From CAILQE01 sp036745415 (GTDB lineage Bacteria; Patescibacteriota; Saccharimonadia; Saccharimonadales; UBA4665), in contig DAIOGF010000003.1 in the NCBI GenBank assembly GCA_036745415.1, forward strand, positions 1 through 64,000: a stretch of DNA of 64,000 nt, read 5' to 3'. Below, piece by piece: positions 45,236 to 54,198 of this stretch. Positions within the stretch are counted from its first letter, which is position 1; each line of letters opens with the position of its first letter. The translations under genes and the position numbers were made by a program. The notes below the pieces were generated by a model, which was not told where the DNA came from, did not search any database, and worked only from the letters and a program-made list of their open reading frames with translations.

Positions 45236-45723
45236 TACTTAGCCTCCTTTTCTACTGTAGTTTTCTTTGTAGCTGGTTTCTTAGCTGCAGTTTTAACTAC
45301 TTTAGCTTCTTTTACTTCTTCAACTTTAACTTCTTCTTTAGCAGGTTTGCTAGCTGCTACGATTTCATCGAAAATGAATGAAACTTTAGCTTGCATAGCG
45401 TTATCTCCGCGTCTAGTTGTAGTTTTAGTGATTCTTAAGTGACCACTATTTCTTCCTTTAAGTTTAGGAGCTAGTTCATCAACAAGCTTGTTTGCACTTT
45501 GTAAAGTTTGCAGTGCAGAAATAACTTGTCTTCGGTTATGTAGATCAGCTTTCTTAGCTTTAGTAATTAAGCGTTCTACGTAAGGGACTAATTCCTTAGC
45601 CTTAGGAAGAGTGGTTTCGATTACTTCATATTTAACCAATGAATCAGCTAAGCCCTTCATAAGAGCAGTTCTCTGATCGGTTTCTCTATGAAATTTTCTT
45701 CCTTTATATCCGTGTCTGTGCAT
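45235..45723 (-). CDS. rplQ: 50S ribosomal protein L17
   Basis: 162 residues; the core (1-118; MHRHGYKGRKFHRETDQR) is normal, then a Lys/Glu/Ala-rich tail of about 45 residues (VEEVKEAKVVKTAAKKP) extends it. Such tails occur in other small bacteria and have no known role. Follows rpoA by one base. Confidence 0.97.
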   Translation of the reverse strand: MHRHGYKGRKFHRETDQRTALMKGLADSLVKYEVIETTLPKAKELVPYVERLITKAKKADLHNRRQVISALQTLQSANKLVDELAPKLKGRNSGHLRITKTTTRRGDNAMQAKVSFIFDEIVAASKPAKEEVKVEEVKEAKVVKTAAKKPATKKTTVEKEAK

Positions 45724-45724
45724 A

Positions 45725-46669
45725 TTAAAGCTCCAACTCTGCGAGTTTTTCCTTTACTTCATCAAGTGCCTTAGATCCAAAGCCTTTTAGGTCTCTTAGA
45801 TCAGCATCATTTAGAGCAAATAAATCTTTAATTGTATGAATTTCATTATTAATTAAAGCATTTGTAGTTCTAGCAGATAGGTTTAAATCTTCAATAGGTG
45901 TGTTTAGTGAAGAAACATCTTCGTTTGTTGATGGTTCATCATAGCTATTAGTAGGTTCAACTACTGGTGCGCTTACTTCAACTCTTGTTTTACCAGCTAG
46001 TGCTGAGTATTGATTAACTAGGATTGCTGAAGCTTCTTCAAAAGCATCTCGTGGAGAAATAGATCCATCTGTATCAACTGTAATAATTAGTCGATCTAGA
46101 TCAGTTACTTGTCCAACACGAGTGTTTTCTACTTTGTATCTAACTCTTAGAACAGGTGAGAATACTGCGTCTAGGGCAATCATATCACTTGGTTTTTTGT
46201 TAGTACTTTCTTCAATAGTTCGGTACCCACGTCCTACTTCAACAGTAATATCTGCTGTAAATTTACCTTTTTCAGAATCTACAGTAGCAATTACATGTTC
46301 AGGGTTAACAATTTCAACATCGGCATTAGTTTGGATGTCTTTAGCTGTTACATTGCCCTTACCACTTTTAACGATTCTTAAAGTCTGTACGTCAGATCCG
46401 TATACTCGGAACTTAACGCCTTTTAGATTTAGCATGATATCTACTAGATCTTCTTTTACGCCATCAACTCCAGTAAATTCGTGTGTAGCACCTTCAACTT
46501 TGAAAGATGTAATTGCTGCACCTGAGATTGATGATAGAAGGACTCGTCTAAGGGAATTTCCTAGTGTCATTCCGTATCCACTGTGAAGTGGTTCTACTGA
46601 GAAAGTTGCACTATTTTTATCTAAATCTTCTACCTTAACGATACCTGGTGTGTGAATTGTATTTGACAT
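45725..46669 (-). CDS. rpoA: RNA polymerase alpha subunit
   Basis: 314 residues. The N-terminal dimerisation domain (about 10-225) has FSVEPLHSGYGMTLGNSLRRVLLSS; a Ser/Glu-rich linker leads to the C-terminal domain (about 250-314; LNLSARTTNALINNEIHTI, DLRDLKGFGSKALDEV) that contacts UP elements and regulators. In the usual position between rpsD and rplQ. Confidence 0.98.
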   Translation of the reverse strand: MSNTIHTPGIVKVEDLDKNSATFSVEPLHSGYGMTLGNSLRRVLLSSISGAAITSFKVEGATHEFTGVDGVKEDLVDIMLNLKGVKFRVYGSDVQTLRIVKSGKGNVTAKDIQTNADVEIVNPEHVIATVDSEKGKFTADITVEVGRGYRTIEESTNKKPSDMIALDAVFSPVLRVRYKVENTRVGQVTDLDRLIITVDTDGSISPRDAFEEASAILVNQYSALAGKTRVEVSAPVVEPTNSYDEPSTNEDVSSLNTPIEDLNLSARTTNALINNEIHTIKDLFALNDADLRDLKGFGSKALDEVKEKLAELEL

Positions 46670-46688
46670 ATTTTGTCCTCCTTATTTT

Positions 46689-47306
46689 TTACCTAGAATA
46701 GTATTCTACTATTAATTGTTCATTGATTGCTTCTTCAGCGTCGTCTCTAGTAGGTAATCCAGAAACTTCGATTTCGAATTTTTTCCTATCAACCTTAAGC
46801 CATGCTGGAATTGCAGATGGTTTAGGGCTAACGTCATCAATGTTTTTAAAATATCCACTTGATAAACTACCAGTTTTAAGAGTAATTTTATCGCCGACCT
46901 TTACTCTAAGTGATGGAATATCTACTCTTCGTCCATTAAGTACGAAGTGACCGTGTGTTACTAATTGACGAGCAGCTCTTCTACTTGGAGCTAAACCTGC
47001 TCGGTATACAGTATTGTCTAATCTTTGTTCAAGGAATCTAAGTAGTGTTTCACCACTTAATCCGCCAGTTCGACTAGCTTCTTTCATTAGATTAGAAAAC
47101 TGTTTTTCTAAAAGACCATAAAGTCTTTTAACTTTTTGCTTTTCTCTTAACTGAATAGCGTATTGACTTGGTTTTGCTGGTGGTCTAGCACCTGCTTTCT
47201 GACCTGGTAATACACTTCTCTTAATTAGAGCTTTGTGAGCTTTAGGGTGAAGAGCATAGCCTTCACGTCGGCTCATCTTAACAATAGAACCTCTATCTCT
47301 AGCCAT
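46689..47306 (-). CDS. rpsD: 30S ribosomal protein S4 (cysteine-free form)
   Basis: 205 residues. The N-terminal zinc-finger region of the common form is replaced by a stretch with no Cys (RDRGSIVKMSRREGYALHP). The S4 RNA-binding domain follows (RLDNTVYRAGLAPSRRAARQLVTHG). S4 nucleates 16S assembly. Overlaps rpsK by one base. Confidence 0.98.
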   Translation of the reverse strand: MARDRGSIVKMSRREGYALHPKAHKALIKRSVLPGQKAGARPPAKPSQYAIQLREKQKVKRLYGLLEKQFSNLMKEASRTGGLSGETLLRFLEQRLDNTVYRAGLAPSRRAARQLVTHGHFVLNGRRVDIPSLRVKVGDKITLKTGSLSSGYFKNIDDVSPKPSAIPAWLKVDRKKFEIEVSGLPTRDDAEEAINEQLIVEYYSR

Positions 47307-47731
47307 TACATTCTCCTCGCTTTTCTAGGTCTCACTCCACCGTGTGGAACTCCTGTTACATCAGTTAGGCTAGAAATGTCGATACCTTGAGCTATAAATG
47401 CTCTAACGGCTGCATCTCGGCCAAGACCGATACCTTTTACAAATATATCTACTTTATTTAATCCAAAGGACTGCTTAGCTTGTTGTGCTACTTTTTCAGC
47501 AGCTACTTGTGATGCATATGCAGTACCTTTTTTAGATCCTCTGAATCCACAAGCTCCAGCACTTGAAGTAACTAAAACGTTACCTTTTGAATCTGTTGCC
47601 GAAACAATAGTATTGTTGAAAGTTGCTTGGATGTGGACTTGTCCTGTTGGAATACTCCGTTTAGTCTTCTTTCGACTGACTTTAGGAGCTTCTTCATTAA
47701 CAACTGTGTTTTCAATTTTTTCTTCTGCCAT
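47306..47731 (-). CDS. rpsK: 30S ribosomal protein S11
   Basis: 141 residues: core VHIQATFNNTIVSATDSKGN, FRGSKKGTAYASQVAAE and the C-terminal TGVPHGGVRPRKARRM. An acidic N-terminal tail (EEKIENTVVNEEAPKV) is added to the usual start. Follows rpsM by 8 bases. Confidence 0.98.
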   Translation of the reverse strand: MAEEKIENTVVNEEAPKVSRKKTKRSIPTGQVHIQATFNNTIVSATDSKGNVLVTSSAGACGFRGSKKGTAYASQVAAEKVAQQAKQSFGLNKVDIFVKGIGLGRDAAVRAFIAQGIDISSLTDVTGVPHGGVRPRKARRM

Positions 47732-47739
47732 ATTACTCC

Positions 47740-48126
47740 TTAAGTCTTAGTTGCTGACTTCTTAGCTGTTCCACCAACAGTGACCTTCTTACCTCTCCTG
47801 GTTCGAGCATTAGTCTTAGTTCGCTGTCCTCTTGTAGGAAGATTAGCTGAATGTCTAAGACCTCGGTAAGCTTTGATGTCTTTTAGTCTCTTAATATTTC
47901 CTGAAACGATTCTTTGTAGTTCACCTTCTACAACGTAGTCGGCATTAATGATGTCTTGTATCTTAGATACTTCATCGTCGTTAAGATTCTTAACCCTGAT
48001 TGTAGGTTCAATCTTAGCTCTAGTAAGAATATCGTAACTGGTCTTTTCACCAATTCCGTGAACGTAAGTTAAAGCAACCCAGACCTGCTTATCATTAGGA
48101 ATTGTAACTCCTGAAATTCTAGCCAT
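47740..48126 (-). CDS. rpsM: 30S ribosomal protein S13
   Basis: 128 residues: ARISGVTIPNDKQVWVAL, YRGLRHSANLPTRGQRTKTNART and the basic tail. S13 bridges the subunits and contacts tRNA. It follows rpmJ by two bases. Confidence 0.98.
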   Translation of the reverse strand: MARISGVTIPNDKQVWVALTYVHGIGEKTSYDILTRAKIEPTIRVKNLNDDEVSKIQDIINADYVVEGELQRIVSGNIKRLKDIKAYRGLRHSANLPTRGQRTKTNARTRRGKKVTVGGTAKKSATKT

Positions 48127-48128
48127 AT

Positions 48129-48245
48129 CTAACCTTGCCTCTGCTTATGTTTAGGTTTTAGTTTGTTGATAACGTAAATTCTACCCTTACGACGTACAAT
48201 CTTATCGTCAGGGCTTATTTTTTTTACACTTGCACGCACCTTCAT
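48129..48245 (-). CDS. rpmJ: 50S ribosomal protein L36 (zinc-free form)
   Basis: 38 residues: MKVRASVKKISPDDKIVRRK, then GRIYVINKLKPKHKQRQG. The three Cys of the zinc form are absent (Ser-Pro-Asp-Asp in place of the first Cys pair, Asn in place of the third Cys); the final His is kept. It lies in the canonical place between infA and rpsM. Confidence 0.95.
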   Translation of the reverse strand: MKVRASVKKISPDDKIVRRKGRIYVINKLKPKHKQRQG

Positions 48246-48307
48246 GCGGATCATTTCTCCTTTATTAGCAAAATGACACTCTGCTATTTAGTTAGTAAAA
48301 TACCCGG

Positions 48308-48529
48308 TTAATTTTTGCGGTAGGTTATGCGACCCTTCGTAAGATCGTAAGGAGTCAATTCAACCGTTACGCTGTCACCAGGGACGATTCGGATGTAATT
48401 CTTCCTCATCTTACCAGCAACGTGAGCTATAATGTGATGGCCGTTTTCAAGCTCTACCTTAAATTGAGTTCCGGGTAAGGTCTCAATTATGGTACCTGTA
48501 AGCTCGATTACTTCTTTTGAATTAGCCAT
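48308..48529 (-). CDS. infA: Translation initiation factor IF-1
   Basis: 73 residues, one OB fold: VIELTGTIIETLPGTQFKVELENGHHI and the conserved HVAGKMRKNYIRI and PGDSVTVELTPYDLTKGRI. IF-1 blocks the A site during initiation. A perfect TATAAT lies about 18 bases before the start, so infA may also be transcribed on its own. Confidence 0.97.
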   Translation of the reverse strand: MANSKEVIELTGTIIETLPGTQFKVELENGHHIIAHVAGKMRKNYIRIVPGDSVTVELTPYDLTKGRITYRKN

Positions 48530-48588
48530 ATATATAACAGGTGTTAATTATACATCAAATAGTTATCCGTGTAAAGTGTTTTTATCTG

Positions 48589-49137
48589 TTATATGATTTG
48601 GTCATCAATTGCTAGTTTACCAATCACGTTTTCAAATCTGCTTAGCCTATAATCTATGTCTAAATATTCATAGTTAGTTACTTTATCTCTTAGTCTATCC
48701 ATTAGCCTGACATCTGTGATTGTGGCGTTAGAAATGTCCATAACTGTTGGTAAATGAATGCTTTGCGACTGAATAAGATTATTTTTGTCTGACTGAATAA
48801 GGCTAACTAGCTGGAGCGTATTAGCGCCAAGATCTTGTATTACTTCATTGTGCACGCTTGCGCTAGTTAATTTAGCGTCAAAAGTAGTGGTATGTGAAGA
48901 ATCTTGGAGGTATGAATCTATATCTAGAGTTCTATATTCCATATATCCTAGAAATTCGAGTGTTGTGAATCTAGTCTGAATCCTATTCTTATCAATATTG
49001 GTAACCTTGAATCCATATAGATTTTTATCATCAATAAGTATTCTGGAGTACTTAGCAAGATTACGTATAACCTCAACTCTTCTATTAGAGTATTCTACGT
49101 ATCTATTATTCTTATACGTTGTTTCTGAGTATTTCAT
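48589..49137 (-). CDS. Hypothetical protein, 182 residues, between secY and infA
   Basis: Not recognised. It sits where adk and map usually lie between secY and infA, but has none of their motifs (no GxPGxGK P-loop and no metal-ligand pattern). It starts MKYSETTYKNNRYVEYSNRR; the middle has strand-like VTNIDKNRIQTRFTTLEFLG; Asn, Asp and Ser are common. It could be a beta-rich RNA- or membrane-associated protein. It follows secY by six bases without a clear Shine-Dalgarno site. Confidence 0.65.
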   Translation of the reverse strand: MKYSETTYKNNRYVEYSNRRVEVIRNLAKYSRILIDDKNLYGFKVTNIDKNRIQTRFTTLEFLGYMEYRTLDIDSYLQDSSHTTTFDAKLTSASVHNEVIQDLGANTLQLVSLIQSDKNNLIQSQSIHLPTVMDISNATITDVRLMDRLRDKVTNYEYLDIDYRLSRFENVIGKLAIDDQII

Positions 49138-49143
49138 TTCAAT

Positions 49144-50631
49144 CTACTTTTTAAATCGTGGAAGGAATTTTAGCTTCTTAATAGCTAGGGCTCCATTGGC
49201 TCCATCTTCACTGTCATGGAAGAAATCTGGTTCAGAGTACTGATCATAAGTGATCATAAGAGCTCTAGATTCAACGGATCTTAGAGTTTGCAGTGCAACA
49301 GACACAAGAATTAGAACGCTAGTACCACCAATAGTTACGCTAATCGGTAAGAATATCTGAGCGATAATTGGCATTAGGGCTAGTATACCTAATGCGCTAG
49401 CTCCGAAAAATGTTAGTCTATTAACAATTTTAGATAGATATTTTTCAGTTTCCTTACCACCTCTAACACCTTCTATGAAACCACCTTGTTTATGTAGGTT
49501 TTCAGAGATTTCTTTTGCATTGAATGTTATAGATGTATAGAAGTAAGTAAATACGAACACTAGAACGAAATAGGTAATTGGATAAATATAAGCTTTTAGG
49601 CCTTCTCTAGCGAACGTAGTTGCGCTAGGAGTTTGGAACCAAGTAGATAGAGTTGTACCAAAATTATGCCAACTGGCGTTATGAACACCGGAAAGTATTT
49701 GACCAGCGAAACTAGGAACACTTAAGAAGGCTACTGCGAATATAATAGGAACAACTCCAGCTGTTATTAATTTGATAGGCAGAACTGTGGTAACACCACC
49801 ATAGGTTCTATTACCTTGTACTCTTTTAGCATAATTAACGGTTAGATTCCTAGCTCCTTCATTAAGAAGTACTACCAACCACGTAACAATAGCTATGGAT
49901 GCTAAGGTTATAACAGCGTAGTAAAATGTAGTTCTTGAAAAAGGTAGATGTATACCAAATAACTTCCAGTGAGCAATTTTAGAAGATGATGAGTTTATAA
50001 TGCTAGAAATATTTGCTGGAAGCCTAGATACAATTCCAACTGTAATTAGTAAAGATATACCGTTTCCAATTGATTGTTCAGTAACTAATTCTCCCAACCA
50101 CATAAGTAGCATTGATCCACCGCTAAGCGCTGCAACCATCAACACCCACTGCATCATTGATGTATGTGCGGTAATATCTCCGATTCCACCAATTGAAGAT
50201 GCAGCTTGTCTAATTAAATAAATAGATCCAATAGCCTGAATTATGGAAAGTGGGAAAGCAAGAATTCTTGTATATTGGTTAATCTTCTTTTGTCCGAATT
50301 CACCTTCTTTTTGTAGGTTCTCTAGCTTAGGAATAGCCTTAGTTAAAAGCTGCATGATTATGGATGCATTAATATATGGACCTAGTCCAGCAATCATAAT
50401 TGAGAAGTTAGCTAATGCCCCACCGCTAAGTACGTTAACGAAGCTTAAGAACTGTGAGCTACTAGATGAATTGAATAAATTCTGTAATACCTGATGAAGC
50501 GTGTGTGAATTAGCAATAGGAACTGGGATCTGAGCTAGAAGTCTGAATATTACCAATATTCCAATAACGGCAATTATTCTTTTTTGCATGTCTTTGTGAG
50601 ACAGTGACTTTAGAATGATCTTCCAATTCAT
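49144..50631 (-). CDS. secY: Preprotein translocase subunit SecY
   Basis: 495 residues, ten membrane spans, longer than E. coli SecY (443). The plug and gate regions are visible after MQKRIIAVIGILVIFRLLAQIP and GPYINASIIMQLL; the cytoplasmic C4-C5 loop region has NYAKRVQGNRTYGG and the C-terminal NLHKQGGFIEGVRGG. It pairs with SecE from 1306. Follows rplO by 83 bases. Confidence 0.98.
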   Translation of the reverse strand: MNWKIILKSLSHKDMQKRIIAVIGILVIFRLLAQIPVPIANSHTLHQVLQNLFNSSSSSQFLSFVNVLSGGALANFSIMIAGLGPYINASIIMQLLTKAIPKLENLQKEGEFGQKKINQYTRILAFPLSIIQAIGSIYLIRQAASSIGGIGDITAHTSMMQWVLMVAALSGGSMLLMWLGELVTEQSIGNGISLLITVGIVSRLPANISSIINSSSSKIAHWKLFGIHLPFSRTTFYYAVITLASIAIVTWLVVLLNEGARNLTVNYAKRVQGNRTYGGVTTVLPIKLITAGVVPIIFAVAFLSVPSFAGQILSGVHNASWHNFGTTLSTWFQTPSATTFAREGLKAYIYPITYFVLVFVFTYFYTSITFNAKEISENLHKQGGFIEGVRGGKETEKYLSKIVNRLTFFGASALGILALMPIIAQIFLPISVTIGGTSVLILVSVALQTLRSVESRALMITYDQYSEPDFFHDSEDGANGALAIKKLKFLPRFKK

Positions 50632-50714
50632 ATGTTTCTAATTTATTTGCTCCCTTAGCAATTTTATATATTTAAAATTATACAGTATTTATTTTTAAAA
50701 GATGTAACTAATTA

Positions 50715-51185
50715 CTAGTTTTTAGCTTCTTTTTTAACAGCTCTTTGTGGAATGCTAGTTTTAGCAAATGATCCACTATTTTTTTCTAGTAAAGCAACAG
50801 CACTCTTAGAAGCGCCTTGTAGTTTTACATCAAAAGCTTTCTTTAGTTCGCCACGTGTAAGTAGTTTAACTTTTACGAATGGTGAAGAAATTAATCCTTT
50901 ATCAAAAAGATTGTGATTAGTTACTTCTTTAGCGCCAACTAGTTCTAGTTGATCCGTAAATACATTTTCAGCCTTAGCGTGATGGCTTTTGAATCCAGGT
51001 AGCTTAGGTAATTGTTGCATTAGAGGGTTTTGACCACCAGCGAATCCTGGGTTCTTAGTATAACCAGTTCTTGCGTGCTGACCTTTAGTACCACGTCCAG
51101 AAGTTTTACCTAGACCTGATCCAATACCTCTACCAACTCTAGTCTTAGAAAGATTCTTAGGATGAGATAATTCGTTGTACTTCAT
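50715..51185 (-). CDS. rplO: 50S ribosomal protein L15
   Basis: 156 residues: GRGIGSGLGKTSGRGTKGQ, then GGQNPLMQQLPKLPGF. The start overlaps the rpsE stop by one base. rpmD (L30), normally between rpsE and rplO, is absent, as in other CPR bacteria. Confidence 0.98.
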   Translation of the reverse strand: MKYNELSHPKNLSKTRVGRGIGSGLGKTSGRGTKGQHARTGYTKNPGFAGGQNPLMQQLPKLPGFKSHHAKAENVFTDQLELVGAKEVTNHNLFDKGLISSPFVKVKLLTRGELKKAFDVKLQGASKSAVALLEKNSGSFAKTSIPQRAVKKEAKN

Positions 51186-51718
51186 TATTTTTCTCCTTCT
51201 TTCTTAGAATTTTTCTTAGCATTAATTGTAGTAGTCCAAGTATTATAACTTTCTAATTTGCTTAGCGCATCCATAGTTGCGTAAGCTACGTTAGTTTTAT
51301 TGCTAGAACCAAGTGACTTAGATAGAACGTTCTTAACACCGGCAACTTCTAGAATACTTCTAGTAACTCCACCAGCAATAAGACCTGTACCGGCACTAGC
51401 TGGCTTAATTAAAAGCTTAGCGCCAGAAACTTTACCGTTTACTTCGTGAGGAATAGTACCCTTGTAAGTTTTAACTTTAATGAAGTTCTTCTTGGCAATT
51501 TCTGTAGCTTTAGTAATAGCAGCAGTAACGTCAGCACCTTTAGCACTTCCTACTCCTACTCTACCTTTCTTGTCTCCAACAGCTACTAGAGCTCGGAATC
51601 TAAATCTTCGTCCACCTTTAACTACACGAGCAACTCGGTCGATTTGTAGAGTTCTCTCGTCGTATTGCTTTTCTTCGAATTCAAGATTAGCTTTAGGATT
51701 TCTTCTTTGATTTTCCAT
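51185..51718 (-). CDS. rpsE: 30S ribosomal protein S5
   Basis: 177 residues: RVARVVKGGRRFRFRALVAVGD, VGVGSAKGADVTAAITKA and LIKPASAGTGLIAGG. S5 guards decoding accuracy and mRNA unwinding at the entry channel. Ends with a basic tail. Its start abuts rplR. Confidence 0.98.
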   Translation of the reverse strand: MENQRRNPKANLEFEEKQYDERTLQIDRVARVVKGGRRFRFRALVAVGDKKGRVGVGSAKGADVTAAITKATEIAKKNFIKVKTYKGTIPHEVNGKVSGAKLLIKPASAGTGLIAGGVTRSILEVAGVKNVLSKSLGSSNKTNVAYATMDALSKLESYNTWTTTINAKKNSKKEGEK

Positions 51719-52072
51719 CTATAACTCCAATCCTGCTTTACGAGCACTATCTGCAAGGGCTGCAACTCTACCGTGATAAAGTTTTCCGTTACGATCTAGT
51801 ACTACTTTAGTTACTTTCTTAGCTTTGGCTTTCTTAGCGATATCTTCGCCAATCCAAGTAGCTTTTTCAGTCATGGTCTTACCAGCGCTCTTGTTTGATA
51901 CTGTAGTTGAGCTAGCAAGTGTAACTCCTTTTTCGTCATCAATAATTTGAGCACTTACATTTAAGTTAGAAATAAATACAGTAAGTCTTGGTCGTTCGCT
52001 TGTGCCACTAACCTTGCTTCTAATTTTATTCTTTCTTAGTAATTTGTGGGATCTTTTAATACTTATACTCAT
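51719..52072 (-). CDS. rplR: 50S ribosomal protein L18
   Basis: 117 residues: RKNKIRSKVSGTSERPRL and the C-terminal VVLDRNGKLYHGRVAALADSAR. L18 binds 5S rRNA. Spacing to rplF is three bases. Confidence 0.98.
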   Translation of the reverse strand: MSISIKRSHKLLRKNKIRSKVSGTSERPRLTVFISNLNVSAQIIDDEKGVTLASSTTVSNKSAGKTMTEKATWIGEDIAKKAKAKKVTKVVLDRNGKLYHGRVAALADSARKAGLEL

Positions 52073-52075
52073 ATT

Positions 52076-52612
52076 CTATTCCTTACCGCTCTTTCCGCTC
52101 TTTCGAATAATACGTTCTTCAACATATTTAATACCTTTACCTTTATATGGTTCAGGCTTCTTCAAAGCTCGGATTTCACTCGCAACTTGTCCAACTTGCT
52201 GCTTGCTTGCACCACTTACTGTGATTATATTTTGTTCAATTGTAATTGTAATTCCTTGTGGAATTGGGAAAATTACATCGTGTGAAAAACCTAGATTTAA
52301 TTTTAGGCTTGTTCCAGCCATGGCAACTCGGAATCCTACTCCATTAATTTCTAATTTCTTAGAAAATCCTTGAGTAACTCCTACTACCTGGTTGTTTAAT
52401 AGGCTTCGCATTAATCCATGCTTAGCTTTGTGCGTTTTCTCATCAGAAGCTCTAGTTACGATTAACTGATCTCCTTCTTGAGTAACTGTAATACCTTCTT
52501 GCAGTTGTTCAACAAGTGTGCCCTTAGGTCCGGTAACTGTTATGTGGTTACCGTCGTTAGTGATTGTCACACCTGCTGGAACTGTGATAGGTAGTTTTCC
52601 TATACGACTCAT
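52076..52612 (-). CDS. rplF: 50S ribosomal protein L6
   Basis: 178 residues, two similar domains: MSRIGKLPITVPAGV at the start, IRALKKPEPYKGKGI near the end. L6 lies by the sarcin-ricin loop. Confidence 0.98.
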   Translation of the reverse strand: MSRIGKLPITVPAGVTITNDGNHITVTGPKGTLVEQLQEGITVTQEGDQLIVTRASDEKTHKAKHGLMRSLLNNQVVGVTQGFSKKLEINGVGFRVAMAGTSLKLNLGFSHDVIFPIPQGITITIEQNIITVSGASKQQVGQVASEIRALKKPEPYKGKGIKYVEERIIRKSGKSGKE

Positions 52613-52626
52613 GTTTTAACCTTTCT

Positions 52627-53025
52627 TTAAAATACCTTTAATAATAATTCACCGCCGACGTTTGCTTTTCGAGCTTGGTCGCCGCTCATAAGACCTTTAG
52701 AAGTAGATAATACTACTATTCCACGTCCTTGTCTTATAACTGGAATTTCTCTTGCGTTAACGTATGATCGTTGTCCAGGCTTAGAAACTTTAGAAATCTC
52801 ATTGATTCTAGCGTTCTTATCGCTTGAATTAATAACGATGTGTAAAGTTTTAGTAGTTTTTTCACCACTTGTCTTAACAGAGTCAAGGAAGTGATTTTCT
52901 ACTAGAATCTTTGCTACGTTCTCTTTCAAATTGCTGTGAGGAAGAGAAATTTCGTTCTTATTCACGTTAATAGCGTTACGAATTCTCGTAAGCATATCTG
53001 ATATTGGATCTGTTGATGTAATCAT
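52627..53025 (-). CDS. rpsH: 30S ribosomal protein S8
   Basis: 132 residues: TDPISDMLTRIRNAI at the start and VLSTSKGLMSGDQARKA at the end. S8 is a primary 16S binder and in other bacteria represses the spc operon. Confidence 0.98.
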   Translation of the reverse strand: MITSTDPISDMLTRIRNAINVNKNEISLPHSNLKENVAKILVENHFLDSVKTSGEKTTKTLHIVINSSDKNARINEISKVSKPGQRSYVNAREIPVIRQGRGIVVLSTSKGLMSGDQARKANVGGELLLKVF

Positions 53026-53044
53026 ATATTATTCTCTCCTTTCT

Positions 53045-53314
53045 TTACCAACTTGATTTAGTTACACCTGGGATTTCGCCTTTTGAAGCGTGTTCCCTGA
53101 AAGCTATTCTGCTTAGACCGAACTGTCGCATGTATGCACGTGGTCGACCAGTTTCTGAGCAGCGATTCTTTCTTCTTGTAGGTGAGGAATTTCTAGGTAA
53201 TTTAGCTAGTCCTTCAAGGTCACCTAGAGCTTTCAGTTCAGCTCGCTTCGCAGCGTACTTGTCAATCATCTGAGTTCTCTTAAGGTCTCGAGCGATAATA
53301 GATTTTTTAGCCAT
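53045..53314 (-). CDS. rpsN: 30S ribosomal protein S14 (cysteine-free long form)
   Basis: 89 residues, the long zinc-free type: RNSSPTRRKNRCSETGRPRAY then FGLSRIAFREHASKGEIPG. Only one Cys remains, so no CxxC zinc site can form. Overlaps rplE by one base. Confidence 0.98.
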   Translation of the reverse strand: MAKKSIIARDLKRTQMIDKYAAKRAELKALGDLEGLAKLPRNSSPTRRKNRCSETGRPRAYMRQFGLSRIAFREHASKGEIPGVTKSSW

Positions 53315-53874
53315 TATTTACTCTCCTTTGTAAAAGGCATTCCTAGCTTCTCTAATAGAGCTCTAGAATGTTCCTTATTCTTTGATTTAATTACTATAAC
53401 AATCTGTAATCCATGTGCTGGATTTGTTTCTTCGAATGTTAATTCAGGAAATACTGATTGATCAGTTAATCCAATAGAGTAGTTACCTTGAGCATCAAAT
53501 GCCTTAGATGGTACTCCATGGAAGTCTCTAAGTCTAGGTAGAACAATGTTGATGATTCGGTCTAGGAATTCATACATGTATATGCCTCTTAGAGTTACTT
53601 TCATACCAATCTTTGTGCCTTCTCTTAATTTGAAAGCAGCAATAGATTTTCTAGAAGTAGTTTGAATTGGGTTCATTCCAGTAATCTTCTTTAGGGTATT
53701 AGTAGCTGTTTCAAACATTTTCTTATCATCTTTAGCTTTACCAAGACCAACGTTTACTATAATTTTCTCAATTTTTGGTACTTCATGGATATTAGCAAGA
53801 CCAAGTTCAGTCTTAAGTTCTGCATAAATCTTAGAGGTAAGCTCTTTTTTAAGAGCTGGTACGTAGTTACTCAT
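53314..53874 (-). CDS. rplE: 50S ribosomal protein L5
   Basis: 186 residues: IEKIIVNVGLGKAKDD, TGMNPIQTTSRKSIAAF and GIYMYEFLDRIINIVLPRLRDF. Binds 5S rRNA and contacts the P-site tRNA. Overlaps rplX by one base. Confidence 0.98.
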   Translation of the reverse strand: MSNYVPALKKELTSKIYAELKTELGLANIHEVPKIEKIIVNVGLGKAKDDKKMFETATNTLKKITGMNPIQTTSRKSIAAFKLREGTKIGMKVTLRGIYMYEFLDRIINIVLPRLRDFHGVPSKAFDAQGNYSIGLTDQSVFPELTFEETNPAHGLQIVIVIKSKNKEHSRALLEKLGMPFTKESK

Positions 53875-54197
53875 TACTTGATCTCCTTTCCACTTACTTT
53901 AGAAATTCTAGTTTTGTTACCATCTTTGTCTACTGTGTAGCCAATTTTAGATGCTTTCTTCTTATCTGCATCATAGTAAGCTACTTTAGAAACATTAATA
54001 GGTTTAACAATTTCTTTAATGCTACCAACTGATTCTCTAGTAGGTTTAATGTGTTTCTTAACAATATTAATACCTTCTACAGTTACAGTGTTATCTTTAG
54101 GATGTACTCTTAGTACTTTTCCTGTTTTACCCTTATATTTACCAGCAAGTACAATTACCTTATCTCCAGCTTTTAATTTAATCTTAAATAATTTCAT
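53874..54197 (-). CDS. rplX: 50S ribosomal protein L24
   Basis: 107 residues with a KOW motif (GDKVIVLAGKYKGKTGKVLRV). An assembly initiator for 23S rRNA. Spacing to rplN is one base. Confidence 0.97.
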   Translation of the reverse strand: MKLFKIKLKAGDKVIVLAGKYKGKTGKVLRVHPKDNTVTVEGINIVKKHIKPTRESVGSIKEIVKPINVSKVAYYDADKKKASKIGYTVDKDGNKTRISKVSGKEIK

Positions 54198-54198
54198 A

